The notes below the pieces were generated by a model. That model saw nothing but the letters and a program-made list of their open reading frames with translations. It ran no database searches and was not told the origin of the DNA. From the NCBI RefSeq assembly GCF_907164915.1, contig NC_061862.1, positions 4,406,358-4,470,357 on the forward strand: DNA of 64,000 nucleotides, in the 5' to 3' direction. The stretch is from Impatiens glandulifera (Eukaryota; Streptophyta; Magnoliopsida; Ericales; Balsaminaceae). Of this stretch, positions 32,856 to 44,169 are shown piece by piece. The first letter of the stretch is position 1. Each line of letters begins with the position of its first letter. A program made the position numbers and the translations under genes.

Positions 32856-33177
32856 CTTGAGCGGTTGGATGCATTAAATGAGAATATTTTGAAAAATCAG
32901 ACCGTTTATGTCTGGTCATAAATGTTTTGTCAATTTTCAAGAGGATAAGAGTGTGTCTAGTCAAATCGGATCAGGCATGCTTCTTGAAAACGAATATTTC
33001 TGTTTCCAAAAGTGATTTGATTTGGTTTGATACGGCGCATTTAATGTTGGTCATTTACTTTAGGATTTTTCATTTTTGACTAAAATGGAAAGAAATAATC
33101 TTCATTAATTTAAGGTACCAAACCGGTAGTACAACAAAATTACCGGTTTGGGAAAGGACAAAAGGACGATGGATGAT

Positions 33178-33913
33178 TTAAACATTAGATGACCCAGCCG
33201 CTTGATTTCTCTTTGCCTTAGCTGCTTCCCATCGGTCGATCAGCTCTTGGACTCTCTCCTTAGAGAGCACATGCTTTGGATGGAGAGTGACGAAGGGTCC
33301 GGAGTGGATATCCAAGCTAGCACAAAAACCGCTTAGCTGAGGAGCGTAGCCGGTTTTGTTTGAAAGAAGAATCTTCTTCAGGTTGCTGAAGAAGATCCAG
33401 GACCAATTTACCGGTGTCTCAACTGTAACAGCGATCATCATCTCGAAAAGCCTTTGGGTGTAGTAATAGCCTTTCTCTCTGCTAGAACGGACTTTCCCTG
33501 AATCTCACAAAGAAGCTGGTACTTGTGAGAGAGTTGGCTTTTAGCACCCCAGTATCTAACCGGGATGTCCAAGTTGGAGAACCGATGACACATTTCTTCC
33601 ATGGTCACCGGAGAGTAGTTATATCGGTTACCCCTTTAGTGGGCAAACCGCAGTATTCAGCGAAATCCGTCTCGCTGAATAGAAAGGACTGACCGTAAAC
33701 TTGTGCAACGATTATGTCTCGATGCACCTCCTTTGCGGTCTGGAAGAATTCATCGACTACTAGATAGTCGAGAATGAATCTGTTTTCAAGAAATCCTCTT
33801 AGCCCTCTTTTTTCAACGGCTAAGAACATTTCTTTGACATCATGATCTTCGTATTGGTAGATCGAGTTGAAATCAGCCAATAAAATTTTCTTTGCTAGTG
33901 AGTTGGAGTTCAT
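33178..33913 (-). pseudogene. accessory ORF1 of copia B
   Basis: Two frames joined by a shift near 33,600. Part 1: MNSNSLAKKILLADFNSI, VEKRGLRGFLEN, FFQTAKEVHRDI, FSETDFAEYCGLPTKGVT. Part 2: AVTVETPVNWSWIFFSNLKK, NKTGYAPQLSGFCASLD, LIDRWEAAKAKRN. I chose the second ATG (33913) over 33937 because it aligns with the start in element A. The protein pattern is the same accessory domain as in the other five ORFs. No membrane or signal sequences. Function unknown. Confidence 0.75.
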
Positions 33914-33990
33914 GTTCTTGAGATAGTTTAAGCTCAAGACAGTTTTTGTTAATAGTGAATTTTGTGAAGAATTGTGAGGATTTGAGGGTG

Positions 33991-34000
33991 GTTTATATAG
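33991..34000 (-). promoter_or_regulatory. TATA box of accessory ORF1 (copia B)
   Basis: GCTATATAAA on the minus strand, 78 bases ahead of ATG at 33913, followed by a leader with CCTCAAATCCTCACAATTC. It parallels the TATA box at 12971-12980 in element A. Confidence 0.55.
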
Positions 34001-34628
34001 CCAGAGGTTCGGCTAGATCAATAGGTTAAGCATGCTTAGTGATGTCATCAATTAGTTAATAGGCTTTAACTTGTTGAAGTGTATAATGTTTATTTCCAAT
34101 GCAAAACTAATTATTACCAAGATAGTCATGATGACAAAAATCTATTGACAAGATGTGAGTCTCCCTCTCTTGATGATGGACACATGTCGTCATCTCGATT
34201 GCGGTAGACTGTATTTATTTATTACAGGCTTCATTTCTCAAGATATGCATTAAAACACGGTTGGCTATCCCAAGTTAACCGGAAAAGTTCAATCCATCAA
34301 AACCAGAGTGCATTTGTACTGAGCGATTTTCCATGACCGGTTTTAGTTGGATATTTTTGTTCCGATTGTGAAGAAATGTTGAGTCACATCAACATTTGTT
34401 CAACTTTGGATTAAGTATATCCACTTCTACCAAGTCATTTCAACCGTATAGTAAGTATACACGTGATTTGACATCATGAAGTGATCAGGCATAACCGGAG
34501 ACTTCCTCCCGGTTAGCATTCTTGAATTTTCAATGGCCTATTTGAACATGGTTTGAGAAGCGAGAGCTTCTCCCTGAACACATATCCCGGTTTTCATTAT
34601 TACGTATGTAAGAAATATGCATGCATGA
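34001..34628 (-). other. spacer between pol and accessory ORF1 of copia B
   Basis: About 630 bases with no coding signal after the pol stop. It corresponds to 12,532-12,970 of element A. Confidence 0.45.
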
Positions 34629-35462
34629 TCATGATATAAGTTGCTTAACATCAATAATTCCTAGAATATTTCTGAAATGAGAAAACTTAGCTTTCTGTAG
34701 CGGTTTTGTGAAGATGTCTGCTACTTGTTGCTCGGTCGAGACGTATTCCAACCGGATGTGTTTCTCCTAAACGTGCTCCCGTATGAAATGATGTCTTATA
34801 TCAATGTGCTTTGTTCTTGAGTGCAACACCGGATTGTATGTGATTGCTATCGCGCTGGTGTTGTCACAGAATATTGGAGATTCCTTGGCTTCTACACCAA
34901 AGTCCCTTAGTTGTTGTTGGATCCAGAGGAGTTGTGCACAGCAGCTTCCGGCTGCTATACACTCTGCCTCTGCGGTTGATGTTGCAACTGAGGTCTGTTT
35001 CTTGCTGCTCCAGGTAACTAGCCGGTCACCTAGGAACTGGCAGGTTCCACTTGTACTCTTTCTATCGATCTTGCATCCTGCGTAATCAGCGTCTGAGTAG
35101 CTTATGAGGTTGAAACTTGAGTCTTTTGGATACCAAAGTCCCACTTCTTGAGTTCCCTTCAGATATTTTAATATTCTTTTGGCCGCAGTGTAATGTGATT
35201 GATTTGGATTGGCTTGGAATCTTCCGCATACTCCAACCGCAAACAAAATGTCAGGTCGGTTGGCTGTTAGGTAAAACAATGATCCAATCATTCCTCGATA
35301 TGTTGTGATGTCAACGGCTTGACCATCCTCATCTTTGTCTAACTTTACGGAAGGACTCATAGGTGTAGCCGCCTCCGCGCATGTATCCATTCCAAACTTT
35401 TTCAATAATTCGGCTGTGTACTTTGGTTGGCTTATGAATGTTCCGGCTTCAATCTGCTTAAC
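34629..35462 (-). pseudogene. copia B RT C-terminus and RNase H
   Basis: Follows a TAG at 35460-35462 where element A has CAG (GLQVKQ). Contains [37 protein letters not shown], RNase H motifs [25 protein letters not shown] and [14 protein letters not shown], a TAG at 34764, then [19 protein letters not shown] and the end GIIDVKQLIS at 34629. RNase H degrades the RNA strand during reverse transcription. The segment is 80-90% similar by eye to element A. The E-to-C change in AEAEC, where A has AEAEY, affects the residue next to the catalytic glutamate. Confidence 0.9.
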
Positions 35463-37166
35463 CTAAAGTCCTAAGAAGAAACTCAGTTCTCCCATCATAC
35501 TCATTTGAAATTTTTTAGTCATCATTTTTGAGAATTTATCACATAATTTTGGGTCGGTTGATCCGAAGATAATATCGTCGACATAAATTTGAACAAGTAA
35601 TATGTGTTCCTTTCTCTCAAATTTGAAAAGTGTTTTGTCAACTGAGCCTATTGTAAATTTGTGATCAAATAAGAATTGTGTTAATGTATCGTACCAGGCT
35701 CTTGGAGCCTGTTTCAAACCGTAAAGGGCTTTATTTATCCGGTAAACATGGTTTTCGTGTTCTGGATTTTTGAAACCTGTAGGTTGATTAACATATACCT
35801 CTTCATTTACTTTACCGTTTAGAAAAGCACTTTTAACATTCATTTGAAAAACTTTGAAATTTTTGAAAGCTGCATATGCTAAAAATATTCTAATGGCCTC
35901 AAGTCTAGCTACAGGGGCAAATGATTCTTCAAAATCAACACCTTCTTCCTGTTACAGCCTTGAGCCACTAACCGGGCTTTGTTCCTCGTAACTAAACCGT
36001 CTTCATTGAGTTTATTTCTGAATACCCATCGTGTTCCTATAACCGGTTTATTTTTCGGTTTAGGGACTAGATACCAGACTTTATTTCTCTCAAACTCGTT
36101 TAATTCCTCTTGCATTGCTAGGATCCAATCGGGATCTAACAATGCTTCATCCACCTTTTTCGGCTCAATTTGGGATATGAAAGCTGAGTTTTCATAGTGT
36201 TCCAAATTTTGTTGCCTAGTTCGGACGGGTGAGGATATGTTACCTATTACTAGTTCAAGAGGATGATTTTTGTTCCTTCTGAGGTTTATCCGAGACGTGT
36301 CTATCAAGCTTTCGGTTGGCTGGTCAAGGTTAGACTGATCGGTAGGTTGAACAGAGTCAGACCGACCGATTTCTTCAGTCGAAGCTGAAGAGTCAACTTT
36401 CTGCGGTACCGCAGCTTGAACAGGCTGAAGTTCAGCATCAACCGCTTGGTCATTGACAAATTGTCTAAAAACCGGAACATCGTCTTCATCATCAGAATAG
36501 ATATTGAAATTTTCCATTCTATTGTGAAGGTCGAAGGGTAATGCAGTGTTTCGTTCAACCGATTCATCAAAAACAACGTGGGCTGTTTCTTCAACTGTTA
36601 AAGTCCTAGTATTATATATCCTATAGGCTTTACTTACAGCTGAATATCCCAACATTATTCCCTCATCGGATTTAGCATCAAAAGCGGTCAAGTAATTCTT
36701 GCCGTTGTTGTGAACAAAACATTTGCTACCAAAAATTCGAAAATACCGTATGTTTGGAATTCGATCATAGTATATTTCAAAAGGGGTTTTGGAAAAACGT
36801 TTAGTTACTAAAGATCGATTTTGTGTGTAGCATGCGGTATTGATAGCCTCAGCCCAAAACTTTTGAGTAATACCCGAATCAGCTATCATTGCCCTTGCGG
36901 CTTCCTTGAGAGTTCGGTTTCTTCTCTCCGCCAGGCCGTTTTGTTGAGGAGTTCTGGCACTAGACAACTCGTGTCTAATACCGGAATCATCAAGAAAAGT
37001 GGTTAAACTGCTATTTATAAACTCAGTTCCTCTATAACTTCTGATTTTGTTTACTCGAATAGATTTCTCATTTTATATTCTTAAAATCAATTTGATCAGG
37101 TTTGGAGTTGCTTGATTTTTAGAGGCTAGAAATGTTACCCAAGTTAATTCAGAATAGTCATCAATG
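35463..37166 (-). pseudogene. copia B integrase C-terminus, linker and reverse transcriptase
   Basis: Starts at the 3' side of the solo LTR with the integrase core VVIDDYS and TWVTFLASKNQ. Then comes the end of the catalytic core: SSARTPQQNGLAERRNRTLK (containing the catalytic E of the D,D,35E triad), FWAEAINTACY and FRIFGSKCFVHN. The linker follows with FDLHNRMENFNIYSDDED, then [21 protein letters not shown], a frameshift near 35,945, [27 protein letters not shown] and YVDD (35574-35585). It ends at the TAG 35460. Several stops in the first 200 bases and the frameshift make it non-functional. Confidence 0.92.
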
Positions 37167-37171
37167 ACTAC
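37167..37171. other. target site duplication of solo LTR (left)
   Basis: ACTAC, repeated at 39475-39479 after the CA end. Confidence 0.9.
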
Positions 37172-39474
37172 TGTGATCGATTTTTTTTAAAAAAAAGAAT
37201 TTTTGATCAACCAGTTTGAAAATTCTGGGACACTCTTTAAAAATTTATTTTTAGAAAACGTGAGAGGAATTAATTTTAAAGTTTGAAGTTTTAAAATTAA
37301 GGCTTTATACACAACTCCATATCTTACCTTCCCGTCGAATCTGGGAGAGATTGGGAGTTTTTTAATGGTAAGTGTGTCATAAGCCTTTTTTAACTTTTTT
37401 TATTAAATACTCTCACGACTATAGAGTCGCCACCTAATTTTAAAAAATTAGGAATTTAAGAGATTTGAGTTCGGCGTTTGGTTACGTGTGGGAAAGGGTT
37501 TTTAGACACTATGTCCCACAACGCCTCTAGGGTCTCTACTAATTAGTTTTGGCCTTTTTTTAAAACATTTTTACGTCTTACATATTAGAACTTTTTCCAT
37601 TTTAAGCATTAAAAGGTTTGCATAAATAAAATAATAATAAATAAATAAATAAATAAAAATAAAAAAATAAAAAAAATAATAATAAAAGTAATAATAATAA
37701 TAATAAAAATAATAATAAATAAATAAATAAATAAATAAAATAAAATAAAATTGTACAAAAAAACAAATTGTTTTATTTTTATTTTTTTACTTAGTCTCTT
37801 CAAAATCAAATGTCTCTAAAGTTTTATAGAACTTTATTAATAACATATCTAAGTTTTTTTTTTTTATTATTATTATTTTTTTTATTACTATTATTTTTTT
37901 TACTTAATATTAGATCTAATTATTCAAATAATAATAATATAATAATAATTACAAATTTTGTTTAGGGTTCTTCAAATTCAAAAGCCCTTAAAGTTTATAC
38001 AAAGAAAACAGTTTTTTTTTATTAAACTTTTTTTTAATTATATTATATTTATATGTTAAGTTTAAAATTTACATAAAACATACATAAAGTTAAAGACCTA
38101 ATTAATAATTATACATACAATCATATTATATAATAAAAGACCAAAAACAATCTTATTAAAGATAAAACTAAAGGTAGAGTCAAGAAGCTTACAAAGATGG
38201 TTGCTTTCTTGACTCAAGTGTATCAACTCTTTTTCTTCAAAAGGGGCAGCCAAAGGGCACTTTAATATTAAAATTTCGTCTCTTGAAAATAATGTGAAAA
38301 GAGTGCAATGTGAAAAGAGACAGAAAGGTGAAGGTCAAGATCGAAAGTTGAAGTCCCTTTGCTAGGGTGTTAAGAGGGGTATTTATAGGCAAAGCTATGA
38401 AACCCTAGGGCCCAAAGGCCCATTTAACAAACTTGACCGTTGGAAAGAAAACTAATTTAAACATTTACAAATGTTTAAAATAATGGAGCAATCTCCACTT
38501 GACATGTCACTAAATAAAGTTTTCAATCCAATGGGATTTAATCTTTATTTAATAATGATGTAATACTTGGTTATTTTAATTTTATAATTAAAAAATAACC
38601 AAGTCTTCAATCTTTTCTTTTACACACGTTGAAACTTTCTCTCTTGCTACTTCCTCCTCTTTTTTAGTAACTTCTTTTATTTTCTTTTGACCGCACATGA
38701 TAGAATCGTCATTTCAAGATTTGTGGTTGTCACCATCAAGAAGATGACTGTTGCCTTCACCTAACTCTTTTAACATTTGATTTCATGGGTCGAATCTTGG
38801 GCATGGGTCGGTCCATTAGTCGGGTGACCGGTAGGATCCGTCAATTGGATCCTTTCCTTGGCCTTACTTCGGGTTGATTTGCCTTTGATTTGGATCTTCC
38901 TATCTCTATTCACAAATCTGATCTGGATCTTGCATGTGGATCTTGGATTGACCCACTTCCCTTTATCCTACAAAAGAAATAAAATTAAAACAAACAATTA
39001 AAAAAAAGCAATTGTATTATTATTAATTATTCCTATTTCTAAGGAACAATTATAATTATAATAAAATACTAACTAACTTAATCAAATTGCAAAATCTAAT
39101 CTAACTAATCTAACAAACTAATCTAATTAAAAGGAAAACAAAATATACCTAACGAAATTTTATAAAAAACGCTAATATATATTTTGTAAATAATTTTTTT
39201 AATTTTTATTTTTTATAAATACCCAAGGTAATTAATTAAATAAAACCTTGAATATTTTAAGTATAATAACTTCTCGTAACACAGACAAATTACTACCTTA
39301 ATTTTATTTAGGAATCCAAAATCAATTATTTTCAAAAACTCAATTGTTCTAAAAATAATCGTCTTTAATATAAATCGTGCAATGAGTCCGTGAATGAATT
39401 CGAGAAAATTTTATAGACTCATATTTATGTAAATCATAAACTATAAAATTAGGTGTGAAAAATGAGTGTCTACA
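37172..39474 (-). mobile_element. solo LTR (gypsy-type) inserted in the integrase of copia B
   Basis: 2303 bp with TG...CA ends (TGTGATCGA at 37172, GTGTCTACA at 39474) and a 5-bp duplication ACTAC. Removing it with one duplication copy restores the integrase frame across VVIDDYS. It holds no pol motifs, so it is a solo LTR. On the minus strand it begins TGTAGACACTC and has a TATA box (CTATAAATACC, about 38,377-38,387). A TGTAGACACTC start also occurs at 49,144. It includes an AAT/AAAT microsatellite at 37,617-37,750. Superfamily gypsy is inferred from the start sequence and length. Confidence 0.88.
37617..37755. repeat. AAT/AAAT microsatellite
   Basis: Nearly pure runs of AATAAT and AAATAAAT units inside the solo LTR. 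The poly-Ile/Phe/Leu frame on the minus strand is an artefact of this. Confidence 0.9.
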
Positions 39475-39479
39475 ACTAC

Positions 39480-40202
39480 CATAGTATAATGCATGCCTCC
39501 TAGACTAGTTACTTTAACCGGACCAAACAGATCCATATGCAAAAGTTCTAAACATCGTTCAGATTGATAATTTCCTTTACTCTTGAAAGATGACTTTATT
39601 TGTTTGCCCATTTGACATGCAGCACATACTTTATCTTTTGAAAACTTAACATTTGGAAAACCGTGAACTAGCTCTTTAGAACATATAAAGTTTATTGTTT
39701 TGAAATTCAAGTGGTTTAGCCGTTTATGCCAAAGCCAGTTTGGATCATTTCCGGCTATCATGCACACAGGTTTTTCAAAGTCAGTTTTCCAATTAACTTT
39801 GTAAATATTTCTCATTCGGTTACCGATTAAAATGATATCATTTTGCTGATTCTTAACTAAACATGCATTTTTATGAAATTCAACTTTATAGCCCACATCG
39901 AACATTTGACTTATACTTAATAGATTAAAATGCAATTCTTCTACCAGTAATACATTATTTATGGATAGGTTACCATGGACAATATTACCCTTGCCCACGG
40001 TTTTACTTTTCGAGTTGTCACCGAATGTTATGACTGCTCCGGTTTCATACTTGATGTCGATTAGTAGCTCATCGTTGTCGGTCATGTGTCTTGAACATCC
40101 GCTGTCCAGATACCATTCCAAGTTCTTTAGCCGGTTGTTTCTCCTAACCTGCAAAAGAAAATTATTTACACCTTTTTGGTACCCACATTCAGTTGGGTCC
40201 AT
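39480..40202 (-). pseudogene. copia B protease and integrase N-terminal part
   Basis: The aspartic protease active site is WYLDSGCSRHMT, about 35 codons in. Next comes the pre-integrase region DPNWLWHKRLNHLN with the HHCC zinc finger (H and H in WHKRLNH, C and C in CAACQMGK), then the start of the integrase core ELLHMDLFGPV (first catalytic D) and GGMHYTMVV. It breaks exactly at the solo LTR. Gag and pol lie in different frames here, joined by a shifted, stop-rich stretch at 40,200-40,365 with the conserved WVPK word. The protease cuts the polyprotein and the integrase inserts the cDNA. Confidence 0.9.
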
Positions 40203-40365
40203 GGTTGATTAGTCCCTTTGGGATCCAGACTTGAATAAGTCGGATCACTTTCGCGGTATCTGTTCTTATAATGTTTGGCTTAACTTCTTGACCATTGCTC
40301 AAGAATGCCTTATGTTGTGGTGATGAGTTTCTTTGAGACCGAGATCTGTTTGTTTTATTTTTTTT

Positions 40366-42063
40366 CTAGTTGGATTTCCTTCTCTCAGGATGAAGCCAGT
40401 TTTCTGATTCAGTCGGACTTACATACTTAAGTTCTTTTTCCGGTTTTAGATCATGTTCTTCCTTATTTTCGGTTGTTGAACTCTTGACAAATCTTATGAA
40501 TGGAAGATTGTCTTTCGTGAGTTTCATCCTGTTAGGTTGTTTTGATTCGTTTTGTTTGTTTGGTTCGTAACCGATACCAAATCTACATTTAGGATGTCTT
40601 TTATAATTACACATTTGTTTTACGGCTTGACGAGATCTCTCCCACGCAGCCGTAACATATAGTGCTCGTTCATCGGTTTCAGTTACCGGTTGAACTATCT
40701 CCTCATTGTCTAAGGATAGTTCATCCGGTTCATACATTGCGGTTTCGCATGTCTTAACAGCGATATTACTTGACTCTACGGTTTTAGGTTCTACTGGAGT
40801 CGATATGTATGCAGATATGTTTTTGAACTCAGCGATCATTTCGTTGAGTGTAGAAATCAAATCTTCCTTAGAGAACTCATCAGAAGAGAAATCAAATACC
40901 TCTTCGTCGTTCGCCATGAAACAGGTTACCATTTCTTCATTATCTTCATTGTCGGAGTACGCCCACTCGCTTCCACCGTCGGATGCAATGAGTGCTTTCT
41001 GAATTTCCTTTCCTTCGTCGGCATGCTGATCGTCGTTTCTCCGGTAGTCGTTCCGTTGGTTGTCATTTCTCCGGTAGTTGTTCCCTTGGTAGTTATTACC
41101 CTGGTACCGGTTGCCTTGATAGTTGTTGCCTTGATAGTTGCATTGATAGTTTCCTTCTGGTTTTTTGTCGTTTCTCCTCGGTTTTCTGCATTCTGACCTG
41201 AAATGTCCAAAACCGTCACAGTTATGGCATCTTTTATTTGATTTATCTACATAATTATAATTAAAGTCGTTATTATATGGTGGTTGATTCTTCTTCATGA
41301 ATCTCCCAAATTTCTAAGCTAGCATCGCCATCACATCTTCACTGATCTGATCAGCGTTTTTGACTAGAGCCGGAACGGTTGATACTTGGACCGTTGGTTC
41401 CACCGATGTAACCAAGGCTCTGGTTGCGGTTGACGTGGATGCTTCATCTTCGATCGGAGACTTAATCTCGAACTCGTAGGCTTTTAGATCCTCAAACACG
41501 TCATGCAATTTCATCTGCCCGAGGGTGCTTGATTCCCTCATCACCATGGTCTTGATATCCCATGTGCTCGGTAGTGACCTTAAGGCTTTGATGATTACTT
41601 CTCGGTTTTCGTACTTCTTTCCAAGTGTTTGAAGCTCATTGACCACGCTGGTGAACCGGTTACTGAATTCCTTCATATTTTCCCCCGATTTCATCCTAAT
41701 GTTTTCATATTTCTATGTAGCCACCAAGATTTTGTTCTCCTTTGTTCTTTCGTTTCCTTCATGGATCTGAATGATCGTTTCCAAGGCCTCATTTGTATTA
41801 TCGCAGTCTGATATCTTGTTCAAGGTGTTATCATCTATAGCCTTATAGATGTGCCTCATGCAATGGTTGTCCAGGTTACTCCGTCTTCGATCTTCATTTG
41901 TCTATTCGTCTAACTCCTTGTTGATCTTGATTGGCCCCTCTTTCAGGACTCGGCTCATCTCATCATCCAACGTGATCAGATGTAGATACATCTGTTTCTT
42001 CCAGCTGCTAAATTCTTCACTGTTTAGCATTGGCGGTTTGTCGTTGTGGGTCATGCTTCCCAT
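40366..42063 (-). pseudogene. copia B gag
   Basis: Single frame from ATG 42063 (MGSMTHNDKPPMLN) with three TAG stops, at about 41899, 41695 and 41311. Order: N-terminal gag domain (EEFSSWKKQMYLHL), UBN2-type capsid region (SGENMKEFSNRFTSVVNEL, NREVIIKALRSLP), then the CX2CX4HX4C zinc knuckle CHNCDGFGHFRSEC (about 41,188-41,231), then YQGNN/RRND repeats (about 41,030-41,160) and an acidic tail. A frame ATG upstream at 42126 lies in the LTR across the PBS and is not the gag start. Gag forms the virus-like particle and binds RNA. All three stops lie where related proteins usually have tryptophan. Confidence 0.88.
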
Positions 42064-42094
42064 CTTCTTCGGTTGCTTGAGTGCTGAGAACCTC

Positions 42095-42106
42095 GCTCTG
42101 ATACCA
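42095..42106 (-). promoter_or_regulatory. primer binding site of copia B
   Basis: The minus strand reads TGGTATCAGAGC, complementary to the 3' end of initiator tRNA-Met, two bases downstream of the 5' LTR end at 42109. Confidence 0.93.
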
Positions 42107-42108
42107 CT

Positions 42109-43406
42109 TGTTAGGATTGGGGACACCCTTAGAGGACTGGGGTGTTTCCGGTTTCAGGAAGGGTGGCCTCTTACAACACACACAACACTTTGGTGATAGT
42201 CCGGTTAGAGACTATAACCGTTCTCAGCACTTCGCAAACTGTCACAGACTTTTAAACCGGGTTCAAGGGTGGAAATGTCTGTTTCAGTCTGAAGCAACGT
42301 ATGCGACTTAGATGATGTTTAGGAGGAGTCGGTTTTAGAAATATGAGTGGACCGGTTTTTGATATAAGGAGTAAGATTGTTTTGGTTTGTGGTTAGGTTA
42401 GGTGAGTAAGCAGTAAATAAAGGAAATAACACGAGACAAGATTTTTTATGGATGTTCGGAGCAAACTCTCCTACGTCACCCTTTCTTCTCAGGTTATGAG
42501 AAGGATCTCCACTAACTTTCAAAGTTACAACAATAACACAGCCGGTCGAGCCCAACTCGCTACTCGCCGGTTACACCAATTCAACCTTGATGTAATACAC
42601 AAATACAACACAAACACACACAAACAAAGCTTCCGGTTAATGACACAACGATTTTGGATCGCGCGTAAGATTTCTTTATCTCTCTAAGATTTTCGTAACT
42701 TGTGTCGCCATTAATGAGGTCGCTTTGTCTTCCTTTTATAGAGAGGATGATCTCAACGGTCATATTCTTCTCTCACCGTGGGATTGGTTAATCCAGCGTC
42801 TCGCCGGTGCAGGGAGGTTGCTTGCACGTTTCACCTTCCTCAACACTTGGCAAGCATGCAGACACTCCTCAGGTAAAGATGACGTTGCCGGTTTGCAGAT
42901 TCGGACACGTGTCAGGCATGCACCTTCCGGTTGTCGACATCGGATCAGTAAATCATCATTGCTTTCCTCGCATGCTTCTGATCGAATCTTATCTTTTTTT
43001 ATCCCTTCGATACACGTCTATTTCGTCATATTACGTCATCTCTGCAGATTGTAGTTTCCGGTTGTTTCTTACACAGTATAGTCCGGCTGGAATGTAAACT
43101 TGTCTTTGCTAACCGGTCTCTTGAGAGAGTTAAAACTGGTTCCTCTTATCTTGACATGATCACTTGGAACTGGATTTCTTTGAAGTGTTCAACAGCCGGT
43201 TTATGAGGCTCCAGCCGGTTTGTGCAATTCGATCTGTTCTTGCACATAGAAGTTAATAGTTGTTTAGTTTTTCTAGCCGGTTCCAAAAATTAACTTTTAC
43301 TTAATTTTTCTATCAATTTCTCTCTTTTTGATTATTTAGAATAAATATTCAAAAATTGTAATGTATGGCCGGTTTGAAAATTAACTTACTTAATTTTTTC
43401 TTATCA
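42109..43406 (-). mobile_element. 5' LTR of copia B
   Basis: 1298 bp with TGATAAG...CCTAACA ends on the minus strand. It pairs with 26921-28216. TATA box CTATAAAAGG (minus) at 42732-42741. The internal 90-bp PPT-like unit is present near the edge (43,315-43,406), as in the 3' LTR. The next bases, 43407-43411, are the target duplication ATAAT. Confidence 0.93.
42732..42741 (-). promoter_or_regulatory. TATA box in 5' LTR of copia B
   Basis: CTATAAAAGG on the minus strand, the promoter expected to drive the element's RNA. Confidence 0.7.
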
Positions 43407-43411
43407 ATAAT
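43407..43411. other. target site duplication of copia B (right)
   Basis: ATAAT after the 5' LTR, identical to 26916-26920. Confidence 0.9.
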
Positions 43412-43439
43412 TGAGAATAATCATAATTTAGATGGCAGT

Positions 43440-43700
43440 TTAGATTCAAACATCAAAACTCAAGCAACTTAAAAAAATGCTTGTGTTTACGCTCCACTAA
43501 GCTATTATGGTGTGGACTATATACACAAGTCTTCTGATGTATAATGTCATAAGATTGAAACAAATTTTGACATTTTACACTTGTAAATTCACTCACATTG
43601 TCTGTTCGAATTATTTTAACAGATTTATCAAACAAATTTTGACATTTAACACTTATGAATCACTCACATTGTCTATTCGAATTATTTTAACAGATTTATC
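43440..43700 (-). pseudogene. copia C integrase fragment with internal duplication
   Basis: The minus strand encodes VKIIRTDNVSEFTSVKCQN, then YDIIHQKTCVYSPHHNSLVE and RKHKHFFKL. These equal the copia integrase motifs RSDNGTEF and GI.HQ.SC.YTPQQNG..ERKHRH, including the catalytic E of the D,D,35E triad. The DN.SEF segment is present twice in a row (about 43,557-43,627 and 43,628-43,694). This is the half of copia C displaced to the right by insertion of element B. Confidence 0.85.
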
Positions 43701-44160
43701 AAATAGATGCATCATGCTTAGATTAAAACATACATGTCCACTAGCTCCCTTATCTATAATCCATAAACCATATTTCATAAAATCGTTTATTTAAAAAGCA
43801 TATAAGATTGAATTAATACGCGCATATCCACCACAATGAGCAAAGTTAACCTAATTTCTTTTGAGTGCCTACACAATCTCTTGTTGAATCAGCACAATAA
43901 ATTCAGTTCGTTTATCATTAACATTCTTTCCAGCATCAATAGAGGAATCAACCATGTTAACATTGTATATTTCTTTCACAGTCATATCCTTAGAGTTTTT
44001 GTACTAGTTTGGAAATCCCAAGAGTTTAAAACATCCATCAACATTTTGTCTTTATCCTTCTTTCCTTCAGCGTTCAGACACATTGTGAATTTTCTAAAAC
44101 TATTATCAAATCCAATCATATTGACCACTATGTAATCGTTTTTCTGTTCAATAAGTAACA
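43700..44160 (-). other. degraded copia C interior
   Basis: Probably more of the copia C polyprotein gene, but no motif is clear enough to name. A 99-codon plus-strand frame at 43,836-44,135 matches nothing I recognise. Confidence 0.35.
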
Positions 44161-44169
44161 TGGAATACG

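Larger units (their letters stand above)
26921..43406 (-). mobile_element. copia element B, complete Sirevirus-like retrotransposon
   Basis: A full-length 16.5-kb Ty1/copia element on the minus strand. Order: 5' LTR (43406-42109), PBS, gag, protease, integrase (split by a solo LTR), RT, RNase H, three accessory ORFs, polypurine tracts, 3' LTR (28216-26921). A 5-bp duplication (ATAAT) flanks it. Without the 2.3-kb solo LTR and its 5-bp duplication it would be about 14.2 kb. Many stops and frameshifts make it non-autonomous. It sits inside the older copia C. The LTRs differ at 13 sites in their first 340 bases, 12 of them transitions, so the insertion is not recent. Confidence 0.95.

Noticed and set aside
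37609..37809. Poly-Ile/Phe membrane protein
   Set aside because: Translation of an AAT/AAAT microsatellite.
42064..42126. Gag start at 42126
   Set aside because: This ATG lies in the 5' LTR and the frame crosses the PBS; 42063 is the first ATG downstream of the PBS.
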